NCBI RefSeq assembly: GCF_003194605.1
Contig: NZ_QHKY01000001.1
Coordinates: 248,001 to 312,000 of the forward strand
Length of the DNA stretch: 64,000 bases
Source: Nocardioides gilvus
Lineage (GTDB): Bacteria > Actinomycetota > Actinomycetes > Propionibacteriales > Nocardioidaceae
Direction: 5' to 3'
The notes beneath the pieces were generated by a model. The model was given only the letters and a program-made list of their open reading frames with translations, was not told the origin of the DNA and made no database searches. Both the position numbers and the translations under genes were made by a program. Positions 57,052 through 64,000 of this stretch are shown here, piece by piece (the first letter of the stretch is position 1; each line of letters opens with the position of its first letter).

Positions 57052-58131
57052 ATGCGACAGATGCGTGGACGGGTGCTCGAGGTCGACTCACTCGCCGAGT
57101 TCGACCTGCGGCTGACTCGAGGAGCGAGTTCGTTGAGCGGGTGGCGCCTCCGCGGAATCGATCTGGAGGAGCGGACTGACGTCCTTGCCAACCTTCGGGT
57201 CGACGGCGCCCTCTTCCTGGGGTGCACCTTCGCGCAGGGTGTCTCACAGGACCTGGTCGAACGCGGTGCCATCGTCTTCCCGGCTCTGCCGGGTACCCCG
57301 GTGAACACCTACCGGACCGAGCTCTACACCCCGGGGGAGCTCTTCGACACTCCCCACTATCCCGACTCCTTGGACGCCCGGGCGTACGCCTGGTCGTGCG
57401 CCGGGATCGACCCCGAGTTGGCCCGTTCGTTGCACGACCACGCCATCGACCAGGCACTCACCCGGTGGATCGAGGGCCGTCACCTGGTGGGCGTGATGGG
57501 CGGGCACGCACTGGAGAGAGGACGCTCGGAGTACGCCTTCGCGGCCCGGCTCGGGCACGCCCTGGGGCAGGGGCAGGTCGTGACCACCGGTGGGGGTCCG
57601 GGGGCCATGGAGGCAGCGAACCTCGGCGCCTACCTGGCGGACGAGCCGACGGAGGTGCTCGCCGAGGCCCTCGGGACGCTGGCCGCCGCACCCTCCTTCA
57701 CCCCGGATGTCGGGAGCTGGGCGAAGGCTGCCTTCGACGTGCTCGCCGCCTGGCCCGAAGGACGCCAGACCCTGGGGATCCCGACGTGGCACTACGGCCA
57801 CGAACCGCCCAACCCGTTCGCCACGGCGATCGCCAAGTACTTTCGCAACGCCACCCGCGAGGCGATCCTGCTGGCGGTCTGCGACCGCGGGATCGTCTTC
57901 CTGCCGGGCGCCGCAGGAACACTCCAGGAGGTCTTCCAGGACGCCTGCGAGAACTACTACGCCGACGAGTCGGCCGTCGCTCCCATGGTGCTGGTGGGCC
58001 GCGAGCACTGGACCGAGACCGTCCCGGCGTGGAATCTCCTCAAGGCGCTGTCACGCGGCCGCGCGATGGAGGAGCACGTCCACCTCGTCGACACCGTGGA
58101 GGAGGCCACCGAGGTGGTGGCCGGTCACTGA
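57052..58131 (+). CDS. LOG-family Rossmann-fold protein
   Basis: A 359-residue nucleotide-binding protein of the LOG / lysine-decarboxylase-like family. The Rossmann-type part has [12 protein letters not shown] (residues about 148-159) and [18 protein letters not shown] near 180. The family motif PGGxGTxxE is altered to PGAAGTLQE near 284. An N-terminal extension of about 140 residues precedes it ([25 protein letters not shown]). Cytokinin-type phosphoribohydrolase or other nucleotide hydrolysis is possible; not assigned. The stop overlaps the rlmN stop by seven bases on the opposite strand. Confidence 0.85.
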   Translation: MRQMRGRVLEVDSLAEFDLRLTRGASSLSGWRLRGIDLEERTDVLANLRVDGALFLGCTFAQGVSQDLVERGAIVFPALPGTPVNTYRTELYTPGELFDTPHYPDSLDARAYAWSCAGIDPELARSLHDHAIDQALTRWIEGRHLVGVMGGHALERGRSEYAFAARLGHALGQGQVVTTGGGPGAMEAANLGAYLADEPTEVLAEALGTLAAAPSFTPDVGSWAKAAFDVLAAWPEGRQTLGIPTWHYGHEPPNPFATAIAKYFRNATREAILLAVCDRGIVFLPGAAGTLQEVFQDACENYYADESAVAPMVLVGREHWTETVPAWNLLKALSRGRAMEEHVHLVDTVEEATEVVAGH

Positions 58132-59249
58132 GTGGCGGCCAGCTGACCGCAGGCAGCGTCGATCTCGTCGCCACGCGTGTCGCGGATCGTGGTGCTGATC
58201 CCCTTGGCCTCGAGGCGGCGTACGAACTCGCGCATGTCCTCGTCCCGCGAGCGGGTGTACTTCGAACCCGGCACCTCGTTGAGCGGGATCAGGTTGACGT
58301 GCACCCACGCCCAGTCGCCGTACGAGTTCAGGACGTCGCCCAACAGGTCGGCACGGTGAGCCTGGTCGTTGATGTCGCGCATCATCGCGTACTCGATGGA
58401 GACCCGGCGCTTGGTCTTGCGCGCGTAGTTCCACGCCGACTCGACGGTCTCGGCGACCGAGTACCGGGTGTTGATCGGCACCAGCTCGTTGCGCAGCTCG
58501 TCGTCGGGCGCGTGCAGAGACAGTGCGAGGGTGCACGGGATGCCCTCGTCAGCCAGTTGGTTGATCCGCGGCACCAGGCCCACGGTGGAGACCGTGACGC
58601 CCCGGGCACTCATGCCGAGTCCGGCCGGGGTCGGATCGGTGAGGCGGCGTACGGCGCCTACGACTGCCTTGTAGTTGGCCAGGGGCTCGCCCATGCCCAT
58701 GAAGACGACGTTGGAGATCCGACCCGGCCCACCCGGAACCTCGCCGCTGGCCATGGTCCGGTTGGCGGAGACGACCTGCTCCACGATCTCGGCGGTCGAC
58801 ATGTTGCGCTGCAGACCGCCCTTGCCGGTGGCACAGAAGGGGCAGGCCATGCCACAACCGGCCTGGCTGGAGACGCAGACGGTCGTGCGGGTCTTGTAGC
58901 GCATCAGGACCGACTCGACCAGGGCTCCGTCGAAGAGCTTCCAGAGGGTCTTGACGGTGGTCCCCCTGTCGGCCGTCTGGACCTTGAGGGGGTCCATCAA
59001 CTTCGGCAGCAGTGCGGCCACCAACTCGTCCCGCTGGCCAGCGGGCAGGTCGGTCATCTCGGCCGGGTCGTTGACCAGACGGGCGAAGTAGTGGGTGGAG
59101 AGCTGCTTGGCGCGGAAGCCGGGCAGGCCGGCGTCGACGAGCATCTCCTTGCGCCCGGCCTCGTCGAGGTCGGCCAGGTGGCGCGGAGGCTTCTTGCGGC
59201 CGCGCGGTTCGTCGAAGACGAGAGGCAGGAGTGAAGGCGAGTCAGACAT
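58125..59249 (-). CDS. rlmN: 23S rRNA (adenine-C2)-methyltransferase
   Basis: A radical SAM enzyme methylating A2503 of 23S rRNA and A37 of some tRNAs. ATG 59249 gives 374 residues and has GAGGA with good spacing; ATG 59258 would sit on its own ribosome site. The CxxxCxxC cluster motif is at Cys132, Cys136 and Cys139 ([12 protein letters not shown]), with Cys125 before it and the conserved C-terminal Cys in [10 protein letters not shown], the cysteine that is methylated in the family. [10 protein letters not shown] is also conserved. It is convergent with the LOG gene. Confidence 0.96.
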   Translation of the reverse strand: MSDSPSLLPLVFDEPRGRKKPPRHLADLDEAGRKEMLVDAGLPGFRAKQLSTHYFARLVNDPAEMTDLPAGQRDELVAALLPKLMDPLKVQTADRGTTVKTLWKLFDGALVESVLMRYKTRTTVCVSSQAGCGMACPFCATGKGGLQRNMSTAEIVEQVVSANRTMASGEVPGGPGRISNVVFMGMGEPLANYKAVVGAVRRLTDPTPAGLGMSARGVTVSTVGLVPRINQLADEGIPCTLALSLHAPDDELRNELVPINTRYSVAETVESAWNYARKTKRRVSIEYAMMRDINDQAHRADLLGDVLNSYGDWAWVHVNLIPLNEVPGSKYTRSRDEDMREFVRRLEAKGISTTIRDTRGDEIDAACGQLAATQ

Positions 59250-59289
59250 CTCCCCCATCCTCCCACCCGCACCCGGTCGAGGCGAAACC

Positions 59290-59658
59290 TCAGCTGTCGA
59301 GCTCCACCATGAACCACAGCACGAGGGAAGCCACGCCCAGCACCACGAGGCCGGTGAGGACCATCCCGATCAGCATGTAGGTGCCGAACCGCCGGGTCCT
59401 CCGAGCGACAAGGAGCCCTGCGGGCAGCACGAGCGCGAGCGCGACGAGGGGGAACCAGCGCTCCGCCTGCTCGAAAGGCAGCAGGAGGCGGAGCACGCCG
59501 GCGAATCCACCCGGAACCGCTGTGACGAACAACATGCCCGAGAAGAAGCCGCTCAGGGCGGTGAACGTGGGGTGGTCCCGGTGCCACCAGTCCGTGGGAG
59601 AGGTCTGGTCAGGCTCGGGCACCAGGTCGCGTGCCTGCTCGTCCTGGATCTCGCTCAT
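59290..59658 (-). CDS. small membrane protein of unknown function
   Basis: A 122-residue protein with an acidic, soluble N-terminus of about 30 residues ([20 protein letters not shown]) and three hydrophobic helices ([65 protein letters not shown]). No family recognised. It sits between rlmN and cdsA on the same strand, and may be co-transcribed. ATG 59658. Confidence 0.78.
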   Translation of the reverse strand: MSEIQDEQARDLVPEPDQTSPTDWWHRDHPTFTALSGFFSGMLFVTAVPGGFAGVLRLLLPFEQAERWFPLVALALVLPAGLLVARRTRRFGTYMLIGMVLTGLVVLGVASLVLWFMVELDS

Positions 59659-59735
59659 GCGAGCATCCTAGGCGCGCCGACCGGCCCAGTCGCGTTCGTG
59701 CCGCTCCCGGGCGTGGCCGCGGGAAGGGGCCTGCG

Positions 59736-60611
59736 TCAGAAGACCAGGTAGTGCAGCAGGAGCCAGACCGGGGCGATCGTGGCCAGCAACGAGTCGAGGC
59801 GGTCCATGATGCCCCCGTGTCCGGGGATGGCCTGGGACATGTCCTTGACCCCGAGGTCGCGCTTGATGACCGACTCGATCAGGTCTCCCATGGTGGCCAT
59901 GGCCACGACGATCAGGCCGGCCAGGACGCCGACCCAGGCCTCGCCGTCGAGCAAGGTCGTGATGAGGAACCAAGCCGCTGCGACGCAGGCGATCGCCGAG
60001 CCGGCGAAGCCCTCCCACGACTTCTTGGGCGAGATCACCGGAGACATCTGGTGCTTGCCGAAGAGGACACCGGCGACGTATCCGCCGGTGTCCGAGGCGA
60101 CCGTCACGAGGATGAAGACGACGATGCCCTTGACGCCGTTGTCCCACCGCTCGAAGTCGACGGCGCCACCCTCGGAGAGCATCAGGCCGACGAAGGAGGC
60201 CAGGAAGGGCAGGTAGATCAGCACGAAGACCGACGCCGTGGCGTTCTTCACGAACCCGTCGACACCGCGCCTCAGGAGCCACAACATCGTGACCAGGGCG
60301 GTCACCGCGGTGGCTGTCACGAGGGCGGGAGCTCCGGAGAAGTAGGCGACGAGGATCATCACCACGGCACCGATCATGAGCGGTTGCTCCGGGACGTCGA
60401 TCTCCTTGGCCCGCAGCCCGCGGCCCAGTTCCCAGATCCCGACCACGATCGCGACCGCCACCACGAAGATGAACGCGGTCTTCCAGAACCACAGGCTCGC
60501 TGCCACGCCCGCGAGCAGGATCACCGCGGACGTGATCGCAGCCGGGAGGTTGCGACCGGCTCGGCCGTGGTCCTTCTTGGGCCCTTGGGCCACAGGTGCT
60601 GGGTTCGTCAT
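59736..60611 (-). CDS. cdsA: phosphatidate cytidylyltransferase
   Basis: Makes CDP-diacylglycerol from phosphatidate and CTP, the branch point of phospholipid synthesis. The 291-residue integral membrane protein has about eight helices and the family signature near the C-terminus: ASDTGGYVAGVLFGKHQMSPVISPKKSWEG and the following LIESVIKRDLGVKDMSQAIPGHGGIMDRLDSL. ATG 60611 follows frr by 12 bases; the frr-cdsA order is widely conserved. Confidence 0.95.
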   Translation of the reverse strand: MTNPAPVAQGPKKDHGRAGRNLPAAITSAVILLAGVAASLWFWKTAFIFVVAVAIVVGIWELGRGLRAKEIDVPEQPLMIGAVVMILVAYFSGAPALVTATAVTALVTMLWLLRRGVDGFVKNATASVFVLIYLPFLASFVGLMLSEGGAVDFERWDNGVKGIVVFILVTVASDTGGYVAGVLFGKHQMSPVISPKKSWEGFAGSAIACVAAAWFLITTLLDGEAWVGVLAGLIVVAMATMGDLIESVIKRDLGVKDMSQAIPGHGGIMDRLDSLLATIAPVWLLLHYLVF

Positions 60612-60623
60612 CGTGGGTGCCGC

Positions 60624-61181
60624 TCAGACCTCGAGCAGTTCAGCTTCCTTCTTCTTCAGCATCTCGTCGACGGCGTCCGTGTGAGCCTTGGTGAGGCCGT
60701 CGAGGCGCTTCTCAGCACCGGAGGCCTCGTCCTTGCCGACCTCGCCGTCCTTCTCGAGCTTCTCGAGGTTCTGCTTGGCCGTACGACGCACGTTGCGTAC
60801 CGCGACGCGGCCGTCCTCGGCCTTGCTCCGGGCGAGCTTCACGTACTCCTTGCGACGCTCCTCGGTCAGCTCGGGGAAGACGCAACGCAGGACGCGACCG
60901 TCGCTGGAGGGGTTGACCCCCAGGTCGGAGTCGCGCACGGCGCGCTCGACAGCGTCGACAGCGCTCTGGTCGAAGGGAGCGATCAGGATCGTCCGGGCGT
61001 CCTGCGACGTGAAGGTCGCCAAGGACTGCAGAGGCGTCGACGAACCGTAGTAGTCGACGAGGATCTTGTTGAACACGGTCGGGCTGATGCGCCCGGCACG
61101 GATCGTCGTGAAGTCCTCACGGGTCGACTCGACGGTCTTGTCCATCTTCTGCTCGGCTTCGCGGAGGATGTCGTTGATCAC
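60624..61181 (-). CDS. frr: ribosome recycling factor
   Basis: Releases ribosomes from mRNA with EF-G after termination. The 185-residue protein has the typical helical and beta pattern: MINDILREAEQKMDKTVESTREDFTTIRAGRISPTVFNKILVDYYG, TPLQSLATF, and NVRRTAKQNLEKLEKDGEVGKDEASGAEKRLDGLTK. Length is standard. GTG 61181. Gene order pyrH-frr-cdsA is normal; the gap to pyrH is 100 bases. Confidence 0.97.
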   Translation of the reverse strand: MINDILREAEQKMDKTVESTREDFTTIRAGRISPTVFNKILVDYYGSSTPLQSLATFTSQDARTILIAPFDQSAVDAVERAVRDSDLGVNPSSDGRVLRCVFPELTEERRKEYVKLARSKAEDGRVAVRNVRRTAKQNLEKLEKDGEVGKDEASGAEKRLDGLTKAHTDAVDEMLKKKEAELLEV

Positions 61182-61281
61182 GGCTACCTACTCTCGATGT
61201 GCACTCGTGGCGCGGTCTGGTGCGGATCGCTCCGCGATGTCGCTGTGTGGCTCGTGTGTCGCTGGGTCCTGCAGGTGCCGG

Positions 61282-61998
61282 TCAGCCCTGCTTGCTCACC
61301 AGCGTGCCAATCTTCTCACCCTGCACGATCTTGAGGATCGCGCCCTCGTCCTCCATGCCGAAGACGATCAACGGCATGTCGTTCTCCATGCAGAGGGCAA
61401 AGGCGGTCGCGTCGGCGACCTTGAGGCCGCGCTGCAGAGCGTCCTGGAAGCTCAAGGTGTCGAGCTTGGTGGCGGTGGGGTCGACGCGCGGGTCGGCGGT
61501 GTAGACCCCGTCGACACCCTGCTTGGCCATCAGGACGACTTCTGAGTGGGTCTCGAGCGCGCGCTGCGCGGCGACGGTGTCGGTGGAGAAGAACGGCATA
61601 CCGGCGCCGGCGCCGAAGATCACGACGCGCCCCTTCTCGAGGTGCCGGATCGCCTTGCGCGGGATGTAGGGCTCCGCGACCTGACCCATGGTGATGGCGG
61701 TCTGGACCCGGGTCTCGATGCCCTCCTTCTCCAGGAAGTCCTGGAGGGCCAGGCAGTTCATGACCGTGCCGAGCATGCCCATGTAGTCGGCACGCGTACG
61801 GTCCATGCCGCGCTGCTGCATCTCGGCCCCGCGGAAGAAGTTGCCCCCGCCCACGACGATGCTGACGCCGACGCCGGTGCGGACGACCTCGGCAATCTGC
61901 CGGGCGACCTTGGCGACGACGTCGGGATCGACGCCGACCTGGCCCCCTCCGAAGACTTCACCAGAGAGCTTGAGCAGTACGCGGTTGTAGGCGGTCAC
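61282..61998 (-). CDS. pyrH: UMP kinase
   Basis: Phosphorylates UMP to UDP in pyrimidine nucleotide synthesis. GTG 61998 with AAAGGA upstream gives 238 residues, the usual length. Motifs: [42 protein letters not shown], and GTGNPFF-like [19 protein letters not shown]. The frame extends to 62037 ([11 protein letters not shown]) but that start overlaps the tsf terminator. Not coupled by overlap; it follows tsf through a hairpin. Confidence 0.96.
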   Translation of the reverse strand: MTAYNRVLLKLSGEVFGGGQVGVDPDVVAKVARQIAEVVRTGVGVSIVVGGGNFFRGAEMQQRGMDRTRADYMGMLGTVMNCLALQDFLEKEGIETRVQTAITMGQVAEPYIPRKAIRHLEKGRVVIFGAGAGMPFFSTDTVAAQRALETHSEVVLMAKQGVDGVYTADPRVDPTATKLDTLSFQDALQRGLKVADATAFALCMENDMPLIVFGMEDEGAILKIVQGEKIGTLVSKQG

Positions 61999-62036
61999 GC
62001 CGGTTCCTTTCGGGTCGATCACTGGTGGAGCAGACA

Positions 62037-62088
62037 CGAGGAGGCCGGCTCGAAGATCACTGCATGATCCATCGAACCGGCCTCCTCG
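62037..62088 (-). terminator. hairpin terminator after tsf
   Basis: CGAGGAGGCCGGTTCGA pairs with TCGAGCCGGCCTCCTCG on the minus strand, 17 positions with one mismatch, and an 18-base loop. It begins 34 bases after the tsf stop. Confidence 0.85.
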
Positions 62089-62121
62089 GATTTGTGACTG
62101 GTCATGCGAGCCGCAAAGGAC

Positions 62122-62934
62122 TCAGGCACCGACCTCGAAGCGAGCGAAGCGCGAGATGGTCGTGCCAGCAGCGTCCAGGACCTGCTTGACAGTCTTCTTG
62201 CTCTCGGTGACCGACTCCTGCTCGAGAAGCACGATCTCCTTGAAGAACCCGCCCAGACGACCCTCGACGATCTTGGCGACAGCCGCTTCCGGCTTGCCCT
62301 CCTCGATGGTCTTCTTGGTCAGGACGTCCTTCTCCTTGGCGACGACGTCGGCGTCGACCTCGTCGCGGGTCAGGAACTGCGCCTTCATGGCGGCCACCTG
62401 CATGGCGGCACCGCGGGCAGCGCTCTCGTCACCCTCGTACTCGACGAGGACGCCGACTGCGGGCGGCAGGTCAGCGGCACGCTTGTGCATGTACGTGACG
62501 ACGTTGCCGTCGAAGTACGCGACCTGACCGAGCTCGATCTTCTCGCCGATCGTGATGGCCAGACCCTCGACGACCTCACCGACGGTCTTGCCGTCGAGCT
62601 CGACCGCCTTGAGGGCGTCGACGTCGCTGGCCTTGGCAGCGTCAGCAGCCTCGGCGATCTTCTGGGCAGTGGCGATGAAGTCGGCGTTCTTGGCGACGAA
62701 GTCGGTCTCCGACTTCAGCTCCACCAGGGCGCCACCGGCGTTGACCACGAGACCGGCAGAGGTCTCGCGCTCGGCGGCACGGCTGGCGGCCTTGGCCGCA
62801 CCCTTGACGCGGAGCAGCTCGACTGCCTTGTCGAAGTCACCTTCGGCCTCGGTGAGCGCCTTCTTGCAGTCCATCATGCCGGCGGCAGTGAGCTCACGGA
62901 GCTTCTTGACGTCGGCTGCGGTGAAGTTGGACAT
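62122..62934 (-). CDS. tsf: translation elongation factor Ts
   Basis: Exchanges GDP for GTP on EF-Tu. The 270-residue protein has [49 protein letters not shown], the [12 protein letters not shown] motif contacting EF-Tu, and the two-subdomain core. Length is typical of actinobacteria. ATG 62934 is preceded by the rpsB gene 41 bases upstream. Confidence 0.97.
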   Translation of the reverse strand: MSNFTAADVKKLRELTAAGMMDCKKALTEAEGDFDKAVELLRVKGAAKAASRAAERETSAGLVVNAGGALVELKSETDFVAKNADFIATAQKIAEAADAAKASDVDALKAVELDGKTVGEVVEGLAITIGEKIELGQVAYFDGNVVTYMHKRAADLPPAVGVLVEYEGDESAARGAAMQVAAMKAQFLTRDEVDADVVAKEKDVLTKKTIEEGKPEAAVAKIVEGRLGGFFKEIVLLEQESVTESKKTVKQVLDAAGTTISRFARFEVGA

Positions 62935-62975
62935 GATCCTCTTCCTCGAAGTTGTCGTTCGCGGGCTGACGAAGG

Positions 62976-63941
62976 TCAGTTGGTCTCGTCGGCTGCCGGA
63001 GCAGCCTCGGTGACCTCAGCCTCGGCGGCCGGGGCCTCGTCGGCAGCCGGAGCGGCCTCGGTGGTCTCAGCGGCGGGAGCCTCGGTGACCTCAGCCTCGG
63101 TGGCCGGGGTCTCGTCGGCGGCCGGAGCAGCCTCGGTGGTCTCAGCAGCGGCGGTCTCGGTCGAGGCAGGCGCACCGGTCGACTCGCCGGCCAGGATCTC
63201 GCGCTCCCACTCGGCCAGCGGCTCAGCAGCCTGGGCACCGGTCTTGGCACCGGAGCGGGCGACGAGACCCTCGGCGACGGCGTCGGCGACCACGCGGGTC
63301 AGCAGGCCGACGGCGCGGATGGCGTCGTCGTTGCCCGGGATCGGGAAGTCAACCTGGTCGGGGTCGCAGTTGGTGTCCAGGATACCGATGATCGGGATCC
63401 TGAGCTTGCGGGCCTCCTCGACGGCGAGGTGCTCCTTGTTCGTGTCGACGATCCAGATGGCCGAAGGGGTACGGGTCATCTCGCGGATACCGCCGAGCGA
63501 CTTGTTGAGCTTGTCGCGCTCGCGACGCATCTGCAGCAGCTCCTTCTTGGTGCGGCTGCTGCCGGCGACGTCCTCGAAGTCGATCTCGTCGAGCTCCTTG
63601 AGACGGTTGATGCGCTGGTGCACCGTCTGGAAGTTGGTGAGCATGCCGCCGAGCCAACGCTGGTTGACGTAGGGCATGCCGACGCGGGTGGCCTGCTCAG
63701 CGATGGCCTCCTGGGCCTGCTTCTTCGTACCGACGAACATCACGGTGCCGCCCTTGGCGACGGTCTCCTTGATGAAGGCGAACGAGCGGTCGATGTAGCC
63801 CAGCGACTGCTGCAGGTCGATGATGTAGATGCCGTTGCGCTCGGTGAGGATGAAGCGCTTCATCTTCGGGTTCCAGCGACGGGTCTGGTGTCCGAAGTGG
63901 ACACCACTCTCGAGCATCTGGCGCATGGTCACGACTGCCAT
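62976..63941 (-). CDS. rpsB: 30S ribosomal protein S2
   Basis: Small-subunit protein S2. The 321-residue product has [51 protein letters not shown], and the [14 protein letters not shown] [22 protein letters not shown] motif. About the last 70 residues (252-321) form an Ala/Glu/Pro-rich acidic extension with two near-identical 25-residue repeats ([20 protein letters not shown] and a second copy). Many actinobacteria have a long S2 tail; here it is strongly repetitive. AGGAGA precedes ATG 63941. Order rpsB-tsf is universal. Confidence 0.97.
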   Translation of the reverse strand: MAVVTMRQMLESGVHFGHQTRRWNPKMKRFILTERNGIYIIDLQQSLGYIDRSFAFIKETVAKGGTVMFVGTKKQAQEAIAEQATRVGMPYVNQRWLGGMLTNFQTVHQRINRLKELDEIDFEDVAGSSRTKKELLQMRRERDKLNKSLGGIREMTRTPSAIWIVDTNKEHLAVEEARKLRIPIIGILDTNCDPDQVDFPIPGNDDAIRAVGLLTRVVADAVAEGLVARSGAKTGAQAAEPLAEWEREILAGESTGAPASTETAAAETTEAAPAADETPATEAEVTEAPAAETTEAAPAADEAPAAEAEVTEAAPAADETN

Positions 63942-64000
63942 GTGATTCTCCTGTGTCAGGCGCAGGTCACCCCCGCTCCGGCGAGCCGGGCGTACGGGCG

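Noticed and set aside
57222..59234. 670-codon open frame on the plus strand
   Set aside because: Runs in another frame across the LOG gene and antisense to rlmN; both overlapped genes have clear family motifs.

Overview
The window is chromosomal DNA of a high-GC Gram-positive bacterium (Actinomycetota). Gene content and order resemble Nocardioides and relatives in the Propionibacteriales; this placement is inferred from gene order and protein style, not from a marker gene. Supporting features are the qcrCAB/ctaCDEF respiratory set, the pspA-pspAA-htpX-pspAB module, DUF3043, YlxR beside NusA, frequent GTG/TTG starts, four-base ATGA/GTGA gene overlaps, and strong GC hairpin terminators without long T tracts. 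I found no prophage, insertion sequence, CRISPR array, rRNA or tRNA gene. No intergenic gap exceeds 300 bases, so the window is almost entirely core chromosome.

Bases 1-14,460: a truncated NYN-type gene at the edge and a divergent DEDDh exonuclease/GIY-YIG nuclease, an AsnC-type ligand-binding protein, a very large secreted fibronectin-III-like repeat protein, trpD, a degenerate receiver protein, and the aerobic respiratory genes ctaE-qcrC-qcrA-qcrB, followed by a TPR protein and a flavin-dependent oxidoreductase. Bases 14,460-25,000: ctaC-ctaD-ctaF (cytochrome aa3 oxidase, completing the bc1-aa3 chain), a cysteine desulfurase/TusA pair, a PfkB kinase, the iron-sulfur carrier gene erpA, glycerate kinase, an SRPBCC protein, a GNAT protein and nadA, whose product needs an iron-sulfur cluster. 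Bases 24,700-32,800: the psp envelope-stress operon ending in a translationally coupled histidine kinase, then DUF3043, GNAT, dapB, a methyltransferase and a SatD-like/membrane-protein pair with a likely operator.

Bases 32,800-64,000 are a long, mostly minus-strand run of information-processing and housekeeping genes: M16 protease-pnp-rpsO-ribF-truB-rbfA-infB-ylxR-nusA-rimP, then proS, a GNAT protein, ispG, the site-2 protease and dxr (two MEP-pathway isoprenoid genes), and finally rlmN-cdsA-frr-pyrH-tsf-rpsB. Plus-strand inserts are a lipoprotein/DUF4439 pair, metZ and a LOG-family protein; prpE and an M1 aminopeptidase lie on the minus strand.

I see no wholly new multi-gene system. The most interesting signals are smaller: a SatD-like gene with a palindrome over its promoter; two genes whose 3' ends, stop codon included, are duplicated just downstream; several other short perfect tandem duplications; a histidine kinase fused by overlap to the psp operon; a degenerate receiver beside trpD; and helically phased repeats in the pfkB divergent promoter region.
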